Below, piece by piece: positions 1 through 10,321 of a stretch of 64,000 bases of DNA. Below the pieces are notes generated by a model that ran no database searches, was not told the DNA's origin, and saw only the letters and a program-made list of their open reading frames with translations. The position numbers and the translations under genes are program-made. The DNA comes from Canna indica (lineage: Eukaryota; Streptophyta; Magnoliopsida; Zingiberales; Cannaceae), in NCBI GenBank assembly GCA_034359265.1, contig CP136896.1, forward strand, positions 7,347,501 through 7,411,500, written 5' to 3'. How positions within the stretch are numbered: position 1 is the stretch's first letter; every line of letters begins with the position of its first letter.

Positions 1-499
1 TCAGATCATGTCGGGCTTTGACATTATCTTTAGTTTTTCCAGAAATATCCATCACAGTATTGAAAATATTATCAAACACATTTTTTTCAATATGCATGGC
101 ATCTAAATTATGTCGAATCAATAATGAACTCCAATAGGGCAATTCCCAAAAGATACTTTTTTTCACCCAGTTGTGTGTTTGGCCAAAACCTGACACTCTT
201 TCATTGCGACCAAATACTATATCTGGAAGTGCTGAAACACGTGCTAACATTTGTTCACCAGACAACATCGGGGGTGGCCCATCTCTTTCGACTCTGCCCT
301 TAGTAAATTTATTACGATTCCTTCGATACTGGTGATGAACCGGTAGGAATCGACGATGACAATCAAAGAATGAGATTTTTCGTCCGTTCTGAAGACTAAT
401 TGATTTAGAGTGTTCCATACAATACGGGCAAGAGAGTCGGCCGTGAGTGCTCCAACCCGACAACATGCCGTACGCGGGGAAATCATTGATTGTTCACAA
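1..499 (-). pseudogene. TNP2-type CACTA transposase fragment
   Basis: The minus strand, in a frame without a long open start, reads YGMLSGWSTHGRL, then a CPYC zinc-like pair, FFDCHRRFLP, PPPMLSGEQMLARV and, at the window edge, MHIEKNVFDNIFNT. This is the central region of the Tnp2 family. The same segment at 21826-22330 in the second CACTA element aligns block for block. The fragment starts abruptly at about 499, where the conserved TINDF block meets the 26-bp repeat array, so the N-terminal domain and the first half of the transposase are absent. It cannot encode an active transposase. Confidence 0.85.
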
Positions 500-503
500 G
501 ACC

Positions 504-690
504 GAATTGGACGATTCCGGCGCGAGTCCGAAGTGGACGATTCCGGCGCGAGTCCGAATTGGACGATTCCGGCGCGAGCCCGAATTGGACGATTCCGGCG
601 CGCGTCCGAAGTGGACGATTCCGGCGCGAGTCTGAATTGGATGATTCTGGCGCGCGTCCGAAGTGGATGATTCCGGCGCGCGTCCGAAAT
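504..690. repeat. 26-bp tandem array, 7 copies
   Basis: Units of the form gaattggacgattccggcgc plus gagtcc start at 504, 530, 556, 582, 608, 634 and 660, each 26 bp, with small substitutions (gaagtgg, gcgcgtcc). Because 26 is not a multiple of 3, every frame is open across the array and shows the same short peptide words. None is likely to be a real gene. A related array in inverted orientation lies at 19925-20040 inside the other CACTA element, so this is an element-internal repeat, probably in its promoter or leader region. Confidence 0.9.
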
Positions 691-1140
691 TAATCTAAAC
701 CCTAATAATTAATCTAACAAATTAAACAATTAATCTAAACAATTAATTAACATTTATAAAATAATTAATTAACAATTTCAAAACAATAATATATATATAT
801 ATATATAAATTCCGGCGCCAGAGTCCACCCTCCGGCGCCGGCGTACAGTGGCCGGACACACTGTCCGGCCACTGTAGATGGTCCGGCGGCGGCCATAGGC
901 CGACCGCCACTGACCGAAACCCTAGAAATAGGGTTTCGGTTGGATTTTAACCTCTCCGGCCGAAACATAGTGAGAGTCGGCCGGCCGATCAACATACCGG
1001 CAGCAGCGGCAGCGGCGGCGAGAGGCGTCGGCGAGAGGCGTCGGCGTCGGCAGCAGCGGCAGCAGCGGCGAGAGGCGTCGGCAGGAGCGGCGGCGGCAGT
1101 AGCGGGAGGAAGAAGGGTCGGGCGCGAGAGCGTGCCCTAT

Positions 1141-1451
1141 ATAAACTTATCAGCAATGGCTCACTCGCCCGTTAGAACGCCGTTGCTGATAAGTTATCAT
1201 CAGCAACAGCTCACTTATCCGTTAGTAAGCCGTTGCTGAAGATTAAAAAATCAGCAACGGCTCGCCTTTCCGTCAGAAAGCCGTTGCTGATAATTAAAAT
1301 AATCCGCAACGGCTCAGTTTTCCGTTAGAACGCCGTTGCAGATACAGATATCTGCAACGGCTCGGGCGGCCGTAAGAATGCCGTTGCAAATAGCAACGGC
1401 TTGAGCGGCCGTTGCTGATAGCCGTTGCTGAAGATCAAGTTTCTAGTAGTG
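1141..1451 (-). repeat. CACTA subterminal repeats and terminal inverted repeat
   Basis: More than ten copies of the word gcaacggc or its complement gccgttgc occur in alternating orientation between 1145 and 1440, often as pairs around a short spacer (for example gccgttgctgat). In En/Spm elements such subterminal arrays are the binding sites of the element-encoded TNPA/TNPD-type protein. The terminal CACTACTAGAAA lies at 1451-1440 on the minus strand. Confidence 0.85.
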
Positions 1452-2540
1452 CTTCGTTGTCTTCCTCTTCCCCCTCCCCTTCCGCCCCTGGTGAATGGGT
1501 GATCGTCCGCTGTCGTCGCGCTCGTCATAGTCGTGTCATTGTGGTCGACGCTCCGAAGCCTTCCTCTCGCTGGATTGGCTCCGGCTGTTCCTTTGCCGAG
1601 GTGGTTCGTGTTGGGTCTCCTTCGTCATCTTCACGTCATCGCCCTTCCCTTCCTCCGTCTCATCCGACTTCATCCGCTCCTCCGCTTTCCTTCAGCGTTG
1701 CTGCCTCCATCACCTCCATTCTCTCCAAGGGACTCTGTTTTCATTGCATGTGTTTTGGCCACCTGGCTCGATTTTGCTCGGGCCAATCCCGTTGCTTTGC
1801 CTGCTGTAAGCCTGGCCATGTATGCCATCGTTGCCCCTTTTATTCCCGACCCTCTGTTTCGCCCTCTCCATCTCCTTCCTCTCACTCTCTTTCCCAACCT
1901 TCCTCCTCCCCCCCTCCTATTTGCTCTGTGTTCGCCTCTGCTCCTGCCAAGCTCTCTATGTCTTCGCCGTCGGCTCAGCGTGTGGGTCCTCGGGTTCCTC
2001 CAGGTTTCGAAAAATTTTGCCCGCCCTCTCCTTCTTCGAGAGGCTTGAACTCTGGTTCAATGGCGGACCCGGTGCTTTCCCGCCCTACCTCACTGATCGC
2101 CTTCCTGCCAAATGCTGCGGAGACGGCAGATCGAGCCTCTTATTTGGCACATTGTTGTGTGGTCGTCACAGTGCAGGGTCAAATGCATCGCGACCTTGAT
2201 CTGGTGCCTTTCCTTGCTCGGCAGTTCCGTAATCCAAGAAGCCATGTTGACCTCTGACGTCAAAGGAGGATGCCCGATGGTCGATTTCTGATCACCACTC
2301 TGACTTTCGACGACTATATGTATAAATGCCGCCTCCTTCAGCTCGGCCAACTCAAGTGGAACCATCTATTGCTCTCTTTCTCCGACTGGAAGCGGGATGA
2401 AGTGTTCTCAAGTGTTAAATGGTCTGATCTTAATGCCTGCCGCATTATGTTACGCGTCTATGCGCTGCATGACATTCCCTCCACTGTGCATGCGATCGCT
2501 GAAGATCGCAAATATTCCGTCGACGCCCTCATCGCATGAC
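1452..2540 (+). pseudogene. LINE ORF1 (zinc-knuckle nucleic-acid-binding protein)
   Basis: ORF1 proteins of plant LINEs coat the element RNA. The frame open from the CACTA junction contains two CCHC knuckles of spacing C-x2-C-x4-H-x4-C, namely CFHCMCFGHLARFC (about 1736-1777) and CFACCKPGHVCHRC (about 1796-1837). A Pro/Ser-rich linker follows, then a DUF4283-like segment (CVVVTVQGQMHRDLDLVPF, then PDGRFLITTLTFDDY). A TGA at 2255-2257 splits this frame and it resumes to 2539. The knuckles precede the DUF4283-like part, the reverse of the common eudicot order. The N-terminus is lost to the CACTA insertion. Confidence 0.75.
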
Positions 2541-3867
2541 ATGAAAGGTGCTTTGACCCGTCGGCAAGTGGTGATGTTCTAGATTTGGCTCTTGGCCCTG
2601 GCAGTGACGGCAACGGGGGGGACAAAGGCAATCTTGACGGCGGTGAGTTCGACTTCAATCCTGTGGAGGACCCTATCCAGCAGGCGGCGGACCAAACTCC
2701 TGAAGTCATCCCGGACAAGAGGGGTTCCAATAGGAACCCCCAGAGCCTCCCCTCCGCCGGGATGCGCTAATGTTGTCCTCCTCCCTTCGACGGTCACCTT
2801 GCAATGCTTGTGTCCTTTTCTAAAGCGTGATACCCATCTTCCAGAGTATTCATCTCCTCCGTCGGAGGTGTGCGCTATCGCTGCTTGCTTCTGCTAAACC
2901 TGAGTTTGGTGGTTGTTCCATCTTGGCATCTTGCCCATTGTTGAACTGTCGACTGATCACGCTTGGAAAGTTAGGGGATCACTTACCTCTCTTGTTGAAT
3001 ACCTCTGCTGAGTTACAGCTATTAAAGCCCGATTCCTCCCATACCTTTATGGGGTTTGAAGTTGCTGCTGCCACTTGGCATCGTGGGAGAGGCTTACTTT
3101 TCCTGCTCCTTCAAGAACCTTCTTTTTGGTTTCCTGTCCCGTTGGGCTTGTCTTTTCCTACTTTCGGATCGGGTTCACGGTCGATCGGATCTACAGATGT
3201 TTTTCCTCCTATAGATCCGGGACCCATATTCTCACCTTTTTCTTGGATCCCACTTTCGGGCCAAGCAGACTGAGCTTGGCCCATCTGGGCTCTCTCTCCC
3301 TGTGGATTTCGATCAGGCTTTCCTAGATGGTCTTGGGTCAACTCTTCTACCGGCTGGCCGGGACGGTGGGCCGTCTGTTGGGAGATGTTCTTTTTATTCA
3401 AGCTCTTGTGTCATTCAAGATATCTCCGATGTTTCTTCTGGGACCTATGCTTCCCCTATCCCTGTTGTGCTGACATCTCTCCTCTACCAAGAATCGTAAG
3501 CAACCATTTATCACTTCAGTCCGGAGAAGCTCAAGGTTTCTTAATTAAGAATACATTCCAGTACAGAAGAAGGTCGAAGTCAGAAAAGAGATTGCCTTGG
3601 GAAGTCGGGCCCGGGCCAACCTCGGTCCTCCGGATCCACCTTGCGCTCAGCTAGGTCGAGTGGACCTTTTGACATCAGATTGTCTCTCGCCCAATGTTAT
3701 TCACATCATTCAGGATTTGGGTTTCACTTGCTGATCTGATCCCACTCTAGAGATTTCCAGGGCCTTGGCCGCTCCCGATGCTTAGTCATGGAGGCCCCTT
3801 GCAGCTAATTTTGGGTTTCCTTTGTTGAACACTTCTTATCATGAATCATTCAACATCTTTCAGTAAT
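2541..3867 (+). other. LINE spacer between ORF1 and ORF2 remnants
   Basis: I see no recognisable domain here. Short open frames in all phases are consistent with the decayed Ser/Pro-rich C-terminal part of ORF1 and the ORF1-ORF2 spacer. The composition is continuous with the LINE on either side. Confidence 0.4.
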
Positions 3868-6800
3868 TTTAATATGCTTTTTTAGAATGTACGCAGTATC
3901 AACCGCCTGTCGAAGAGGTATATGGTAAAGCAAGATGTAAGGGACGTCAAATGTCGTTTGTTATTCCTCTTTGAAACAAAGTTATATCATGTTTCCTTTC
4001 GTACTACTAAGCAATTATCTGGATTCAAATCTGGTACTACTAATAGTTTTCAAGCTATAGATGCTCCAGGCACTGCAGGAGGTATTCTTGCCATTTGGAA
4101 CCCGATCATATGGAATTGTCTTTCCTCGACTCGGGTTCCCATTTCATTCAGCTGCAGATGCTCCATCTTAATTCAAAGGAGACTATACTGTCCACCTCAG
4201 CGTCAGGGTAGATACGCCTTCATCCAGGAGCTTTATTCCATTACAACCAATATAGTGGGCCCGTTAATTATTGGTGGGGATTTCAACATGACCGTACACA
4301 ATGGAGAAAGGCTCAACTGCAGAGGTAACTCTATAGACATCAAGCGTTTCTCCAAGTTCATCGCAGAGAGAGCTCTCATTGAGCTTCAGGCTTCTGGGAT
4401 TTTCTACACTTGGTCCAATAATCAGTCTACTCCTGCCCTAGCTAAGCTTGATAGAATCTTGGTTAACTCCAATTTCCTTGACTGCTTACCAAATATCAAG
4501 CTTTCTAACGAATCAAGGAAGCTTTCTGATCATGCCTCCCTTCTTTTACACCATGCCCCCTTTTCGCAAGGGGATGCACACCCGTTCAGATTAGATCCAG
4601 GTTGGCTTTCTTCTCCCAACTTCTTCCACATTATCAAAGTTGGGCTTCTCTCTGTGCTCGATTCCTCTGCCCGTCCTCGGACTCACTTAGGGCGTGGATT
4701 TCAGCATGGAAATCTCTTCGACCTATCCTCAAGGATTGGATCTCCACCCGGAAGAAATCTTGGTCAATCAAGAGAAAGTCTTTGGAAGAACAAATTCATC
4801 TACTATCCTCTAAGGCTGACTCTGGGAATCTCTCCCCCTCGAACTTCTCCAATTTCAAAAGATATAAAGAAGACCTAGACATGCTCTATCGCCAAGAAGT
4901 CGCTTATTGGAGGTTAAGAGCTCAAAAATGTTGGATTAAAGAAGGGGATAGGAATACCCGCTTCTTCCATCAGTGTGCTACTCTTCGAAGAAACCAAAAT
5001 TGGATCTATAAAATTCAAGATCCTCTTGGCCCCCTCATTGATTATAACCAGATTTTTGATGCTTTCAGGTCTTTTTACTCTCACCTCTTGGGACAAAGAT
5101 ACAAATCGCTACTGTATGCAAACTGAAGCGAACTCTATACCCAAGAGCTCGGTTCCTTACACCACCTGGATACCCCTTTTTCCATGGACGAACTCTGGGG
5201 TATTGTTCGAAGCTTAAAGAATCACAAATTACCTAGTCCTGATTGTATTCCTATGGAGTTCTTCAAGAAATATTGGGACTCCCTAAAGGTTGGTCTTCTC
5301 CGAATTCTTAACAATCTTCAAAAGAGGACTCCGACAAGATAACCCACTTTCCCCGCTCATTTTCAATCTAGTTACCGACTGTTTATCCAAACTTCTTCAA
5401 AGGGCGGCAAATAGAGGTCTCACTAAAGGTGCTTTGACGGGAATAATTACTGAAGGGATTACCCACGTTTCTTTTGCGGATGATTTAATTATCTTCTGTA
5501 GCACTGATACCTCCCATCTCCATCAATTGAAATTATTGCTGAAATGCTTTGAGCTTTGCTCCAGGCTAAAATTTAATAGAGATAAAATCAGGGTTATTCA
5601 TACTTCTGGGTCGACAAGTGACAGCAATGATGCGGCCAATATCCTCAATTGCACTCCCGGAGCCTTAATTCCCCATCTCATACCTGGGCCTTCCACTCAG
5701 GTCGGGTCGTCTGCTGAAGGAAGATTGGACCACAATTATTTCAAAGTTCGATAAAGTCCTCGCTTCCTAGCAAGGCTCTCACCTTTCCAGGGCAGCTCGC
5801 ATAACTCTCATCAATAGTGTCCTAACTAGCCAGGCCTCCTATATTTTCTCTATTTTTCGGGCCCTAGCTAGTTGGATTATCAAGCTTATCGACAAAAGGA
5901 GAAAGACCTTCTTATAGACGGGAGGCCGAAGCTCTAATCTCCAAGGTAAATGCCATATAAATTGGGATAAGGTAACCTCTGCTAAATCTGAAGGAGGGCT
6001 GGGGTTACTAAATTTGAAGCTCAATAACAAAGCTCGGTTAGTCAAATGGTGCGAAAAGTTTATCAAAAACAAAGAGATGGCATGGCGTAAAATTGTTTCG
6101 GTTTATTATCCTTGTTGGTCTTCTCTTGTAAATTCTATGACTTCTTCTTTATCTCTTGTGTGGAAGGATATTCTCAAAGAGAGAGATATCCTAAGAGCTG
6201 CTTTTCGATTCCAAGTTGGCAGCGGTGTAGACACTCGACTTTGGTTGGACCAGTGGCTAAATGACTCCTCTCTATGTGATCGATTTCCCCAGCTATTTGT
6301 CGCGGCCTCCTCTCCTCAAGCTACTATTTCTAATTCTAAGGCTTTTGATACCAATGGCTCGGTCATCAGATGGAATATTCCTTTCTCTACCTTGGTTTCT
6401 CTCAACTCCGTCACTAGACTTTTATCTGAGATTAATTCGGTCCTTCATTCTGAGGGTGAGGACAGTGTTGTTTGGAAATGGTCCTCAGATGGCTTCTTCT
6501 CCACCAACTCGCTCTATAAATATTTGAACCTCTGAGGTATTTCTGATCCCTCCGTGGACTTCATTTGGTTCAAGTCTTGTCCTGAAGCTCTCTCTGTCAT
6601 GAACTGGTTTGCCACCAATAGAAAACTACCCACTAAAGATCGCCTTGCGGCTCATGGCATTCAAACTAATACTCAATGTCCCATTTGTGAATTGGAAGAC
6701 AAGACAATTAATCATATTCTCTATGATTGTGCTTATACTTTGAATGGCTGAAAAACACTACTATCTCTGCGCTCTTCTAGCTTCTACCATTTGACCTTCC

Positions 6801-6985
6801 AGCCTTGGTCTTGTTTTGATCCTGGGAGATCCCAGAATGACTTGAAGATTAAGTTCGGACATATCATGATTTGACATTGGAAAATCTGGTTCGAACGTAA
6901 TAACCGTTGTTTTGGTGGAAAAAAGAAATTCTTCTCCGAGCTTGCCCTTAAAGGGGTGAATTTAGCTAATCTTTGTTTCGGTTGA
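3868..6985 (+). pseudogene. LINE ORF2 (endonuclease, reverse transcriptase, zf-RVT), broken
   Basis: ORF2 nicks target DNA and reverse transcribes the element. The endonuclease part is readable at 3922-4560, with ETKL, GGDFNM, FYTWSN, LDRILVN and SDHASLLL blocks. Then come the linker block RAQKCWIKEGDRNTRFFHQC (near 4920-4980) and the RT block RGLRQDNPLSPLIFNL (near 5325). HVSFADDLIIFCSTD (near 5466) holds the catalytic FADD. A late part SEGGLGLLNL near 5989 and a zf-RVT domain (6554-6751, CPICELEDKTINHILYDC) follow. The frame changes near 4600 and 5090 and stops occur at 3883, 5752, 6534 and 6749. About 100-150 residues between the FFKKYWDSL block and RGLRQ are missing, including the first palm aspartate motif. 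Confidence 0.88.
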
Positions 6986-7231
6986 GCTTGTGTTTTTTCC
7001 TTCTTGTTTCTTCCCCTTCTCACTGTATATTTCATGTTTTTTTCCTCTTCTCTCTTCTCCCCCCAACTTGTATGTATCAAACTTCTTGATTAATATATAC
7101 AAGTATTCTTTCTTTTAAAAATATATTAGAATCTAATATGTAATTATTACCTAAAACTCATCCTCCTATTATATTCCCATCTAAAGTTCTTGAATCAACA
7201 ATGTTCTCCCACACCGTCGAACGTTGCTAGT

Positions 7232-7480
7232 GTTCTCCTCAATCCCCAGCACAGATTGTTCTTCATCGGATCCGCTTCTCCCCCAAGCTGATCTCAATGT
7301 TGTCGAAGGTTGTCGGTGTTCTCCTCCCCAACGTCGATTCTTCTTCTCTGGATCCACTTCTTCCTCAAGCCGGTTGTTTCGCCTGATCCCAGCACCGCCG
7401 AACATTCTCCTCCCCAACATTGATTGTTCTCTGCCAGATCCGCTTCTCCCCCAAGCTGGTTGTTCCGCCTGCAAGCAAGC
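7232..7480. repeat. Three imperfect tandem units of about 86 bp
   Basis: Units begin with gttctcctcaatcc (7232), gttctcctccccaac (7318) and attctcctccccaac (7404). Each runs through a gatccgcttctcccccaagc-type block. The repeat lies just 3' of the LINE and keeps overlapping reading frames open on both strands. I see no protein family in it. Confidence 0.7.
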
Positions 7481-7802
7481 AAACTATTATTTAGGTATTC
7501 TCAGGTTCTTAATAATTTTGATTTTTTTTTACATTATCTTAGTATATTTGTGATTTAACTAAAATAATAATGTAGAAAACTAGTCGACAACTTGTGCCTA
7601 ATGAAATTATTTATTCATATAATTTAATTAAAATAATTATAGGTAATTAATAAATTTAATATAATAAATAAGAATTAAAAATGTAAAAAATAAAAAAAGT
7701 GCTTTATCTTAGTAATTGATAATCATTGTTTTTTCAAAAAAATAATAGATTCATATATAAAAAATAGAAAATAATAAATCTATATAAATATAATAAAATT
7801 TA

Positions 7803-7956
7803 GAGTAAATATAAAAAAAATACGAACTTTGAACATTTTCCTATTTTTAGAATAAACTTTTTTCGTTAACAATGAAATACACCAACTTTTATTCCATTAT
7901 CCCGTTTAGCATGCACCGTTATTTTTGACGATTTTAGCTGATGTGTTACTTAACGG
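7803..7956 (+). repeat. Left TIR of the MULE
   Basis: This is the inverted partner of 10091-10246. Shared words include aataaacttttttcgttaac / agcataaacttttttcgtta and acaccaactttyattcc, with an estimated identity of about 80-85 percent by eye. Confidence 0.85.
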
Positions 7957-8039
7957 AAAATACATGGTAAATGCTTATCCTACATGGCAAGTATTTAATG
8001 CAAAAAAGACAAAATGATAATTTTAAGTGACAATAATGT

Positions 8040-8163
8040 CGTGGTCCTTCTTCTCAAAGACCTTGACGCTAAGTGCACTCCACGACTCATCGTCGTCGCC
8101 AGGGATGAGCTCGCCGCTGTCGCCGGAGAAGAGCTCGTCATCAGCCCGATGGTGATCGACGTC
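8040..8163 (+). pseudogene. Coding-like fragment captured in the MULE, SET-domain-like motif (tentative)
   Basis: Between the left TIR and the nested LTR there is a short GC-rich stretch unlike the AT-rich surroundings. The frame starting near 8014 reads CTPRLIVVARDELAAVAGEE followed by LVIS. This resembles the C-terminal part of plant SET domains, where an A-R-x-x-[IL]-x-x-GEEL-x-[IL]-[ST] pattern precedes the conserved tyrosine. The two-residue spacing in this copy is imperfect, and the tyrosine and post-SET cysteines are not present. I treat the SET assignment as a hypothesis. The fragment would fit the Pack-MULE habit of carrying host exons. Confidence 0.3.
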
Positions 8164-8168
8164 TCATC

Positions 8169-9642
8169 TGAGAGGTCTGTGTTGGTGAAATGGTCATACT
8201 AGAGGGGGGGTGAATAGTGCGTTTACTTATCTTTTTACCTAAATCTAGTTTTAATCGTTTCTTTGATTACTTAGGCAAATTACAAGAAGAGTAGCAAGCG
8301 AAAGCAAAATAAATGCGATAATGAAATAAACACAAGTAGAATTAATACAGACACAATTATTTATAGTGGTTCAACCACAATGCCTACTCCACTACCTAAG
8401 CATCCCGCTTAGGATTTTCAAACTAAACTTTACTAGATTAATCTTGTTTCCCTCACAACGAGGACTTTGACATGAAGAATCTCGCTCTCAACCTAAGGCA
8501 CTTCCACACCCGGAAGTCTTCGCATTCTTACCGAGAGCACTCTTCCACCTTAACCTAAGGGACAACTCAACTAATCCTAGTAAACTAAGTTTACACCGGT
8601 GGAATTAAGCCTCAAACACAAAGGCAACCATCCAATTTCAAGACCTAACAACCTAGGTATTCACAAGCTCAAATCTAATGAAATAAACAAGAAAATATAC
8701 AAGTAATGGAGCAAAAATACAACAACACAAATACTTAGCTCCAACACAATGAATCCTAGCTCCTCTTGATACCTTGATGATGAATCAAATCAAGCTTGAA
8801 GGCAAACTCAAGAAATGAGAGATCAAACTAGGATTTCTCTGTAATGGCTCAATGAAAGTTTGGAATTGATCAAGGATGGCTCAATGAAGTGTAGGAGTGA
8901 TCAAAAGTATCAAAGGAAGGCTTAGGCTTAGGTATTTATAGAGCCAAGAAAAAAGCTCGGGTGAAGCAGCGTTCAACGGCAAGACAGCTAGCATTCTGCA
9001 CTTCTGCCGCTCTATTTGGTCGATCAGATGGTCGACCGAATGTATCGCGTTTCTGCTCCTTTGTTGTCCGGTCGACCACTCGATCAACCGAAGCAAACAC
9101 TGCCAGTTTTTGGCACACTTCGATCGACCGACCGATCGACCGAATTGGCTACTGCCAATTTTTAGTATCATTCAATCGACCGACCGATCGACCAAAATTG
9201 GGCAGATTGGTTTAGGTTTTGTTTGTTTATTTTCTGGTTTCATCTTCGCTAAGTCTACTTATATAATATTTATTAACTTTAAGTCAATAACTTTAAAACA
9301 TAAATATTATTGAAGGATTACCCCCATTTGGATTCAATAAAAATATCTAAAAAATCAAAATCCTTAAGAATCAAAATCAATTTTTGGGGTCTAGTACCAA
9401 TTTTCGGAAAACGGAAATTTTCTAATTTCTCGGGTCAAATATAGGTAGGCTAAAGATTTCCAAAAAATCCTTTAAAATATCTTGTTATCTAGTTTTAACC
9501 CAAGGAATAATTATCGCCATTTTTTATGTTAGAAAAATATCTAGGTCATATAGCCCTCCAAGGTGCTCCCTAGGCTTAGTGAGTTTCAGGGCAGTTTTCG
9601 AGTTTTCATATTTTGGGATTCAGGGATGGTTTTTGGGTTGCA
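8169..9642 (-). mobile_element. Solo LTR (Ty1/copia-like end signature), nested in the MULE
   Basis: The segment begins TG (tgagaggtct) and ends CA (ggttgca) and is bounded by the direct 5-bp repeat tcatc at 8164-8168 and 9643-9647. On the minus strand it carries a TATA-like ctctataaatacc (about 8944-8931). Near its 3' end it has the C-run ttcaccccccctctag (about 8214-8198), a sequence I associate with plant copia LTR 3' ends. No second LTR, PBS or internal coding region is seen, so it reads as a solo LTR. The exact ends depend on accepting the tcatc duplication. Confidence 0.6.
9015..9195. repeat. Cluster of CGATCGACC / GGTCGATCG words inside the LTR
   Basis: Three imperfect units of about 55-60 bp each contain tandem rearrangements of cgaccgaccgatcgaccga, a self-complementary word set with many CGATCG and GGTCGACC palindromes. 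The cluster lies in the presumed U3 part upstream of the TATA-like box of the minus-strand LTR, where enhancer repeats are typical. Confidence 0.55.
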
Positions 9643-10090
9643 TCATCATGAGGATTTACAACATAAACTAGACACCCTAAACCTAGACTCTATCTTCCCG
9701 ACGAATCCGAGCGCATCGACCAACGTCCTTTCGATTTCTCAATTTCTTCGATATTTTCGATCGAGGATGTTGTGTGCTAACCAACTTGGAACCTGAAAGA
9801 TTTCTCAATGAAACATTAGTTCCATGTTTGTTATCATCAAAATCGAGATTAAGACCAAGGTTGAAAACCTTAAGCCAACAATCTGCGCGATCTCTCGTCT
9901 GAGATCAGCGAGATCGGCAAAGTCCCAAGGCTTGAAAAGGGTGCTGCCGCCACTGGAAAGGGGAGGAGAGGAGGGTGTGGTGGAGAAGACAACTAGGGAA
10001 GATGGTCAATATTTTAGTCAATAATGGAGTGTACATGACATTATTTATTCTACATGACTTCAGTCAAGAATAAATATTTGTCACGTATTC

Positions 10091-10246
10091 TCTGTTAAGT
10101 GACACATTAATCAAAACCGTCAAAAATGACGATGCGTGCTAAACGGAGTAACGGAATGAAAGTTGGTGTATTTTCTTGCTAACGAAAAAAGTTTATGCTA
10201 AAAATGAGAAAATGTCCAAAGTTGATGATTGTTTTTGTATTTACTC
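10091..10246 (-). repeat. Right TIR of the MULE
   Basis: This is the inverted partner of 7803-7956 and ends immediately before the duplicated taaaattta. Short indels relative to the left TIR suggest the insertion is not recent. Confidence 0.85.
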
Positions 10247-10321
10247 TAAAATTTATAACCCATAATAAATTATATTTATAAAAAAATAAATAAAATGTAA
10301 ATCTAAAAGAAATAAATAATA

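Larger units (their letters stand above)
1..1451 (-). mobile_element. CACTA (En/Spm) element, internally deleted, 5' end portion
   Basis: The right edge ends in ttctagtagtg at 1441-1451, which on the minus strand is the classic CACTA terminus CACTACTAGAA. Going inward on the minus strand there is a subterminal zone of repeated AGCAACGGC-type words (1145-1440), a GC-rich leader, a 26-bp tandem array (504-690) and then directly the middle of a TNP2 transposase. Compared with the complete CACTA at 19071-26495, the transposase N-terminal half is missing, so this copy carries an internal deletion. The element continues beyond base 1. The right edge sits inside the zinc-knuckle ORF of a LINE. The 3-bp target duplication cannot be tested because the other end is outside the window. 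Confidence 0.88.
1452..7120 (+). mobile_element. L1-type LINE, decayed, 5' part interrupted by the CACTA element
   Basis: The segment holds, in order, a two-zinc-knuckle ORF1, an APE-type endonuclease, pieces of a reverse transcriptase with the FADD box, a thumb/connector region and a zf-RVT domain, all on the plus strand. This is the gene order of plant L1 LINEs. Many stops, at least two frameshifts and a deletion in the RT palm show that it is dead. The 3' end is AT-rich around 7080-7120 without a long poly(A). No RNase H domain follows the zf-RVT domain. The 5' end lies on the far side of the CACTA insertion, outside the window. Confidence 0.9.
7803..10246. mobile_element. Non-autonomous Mutator-like element (MULE) with long TIRs
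   Basis: The ends are inverted copies of each other. The left end reads gagtaaatataaaaaaaata and the complement of the right end reads gagtaaatacaaaaacaatc, with similarity continuing for about 150 bp (to about 7956 and from about 10091). A perfect 9-bp direct duplication, taaaattta, flanks the element at 7794-7802 and 10247-10255. Long TIRs, a terminus starting with G and a 9-bp duplication are the hallmarks of Mutator-like elements. No transposase is present inside. A solo LTR (8169-9642) is nested in it; without it the MULE would be about 970 bp. The interior includes a GC-rich coding-like stretch. Confidence 0.88.

Noticed and set aside
244..486. 80-residue frame closely similar to another at 21835-22077
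   Set aside because: Both are out-of-frame readings of homologous TNP2 segments; the similarity comes from DNA homology of the transposase, not from a second conserved protein.
410..693. Three overlapping plus-strand open frames with repeated peptide words
   Set aside because: They are the three phases of the 26-bp tandem array in the CACTA element and show no codon-level coherence.
9000..9200. Possible CRISPR-like or restriction-site array from the CGATCG repeats
   Set aside because: Spacing and unit lengths are irregular, and the setting is a plant LTR.
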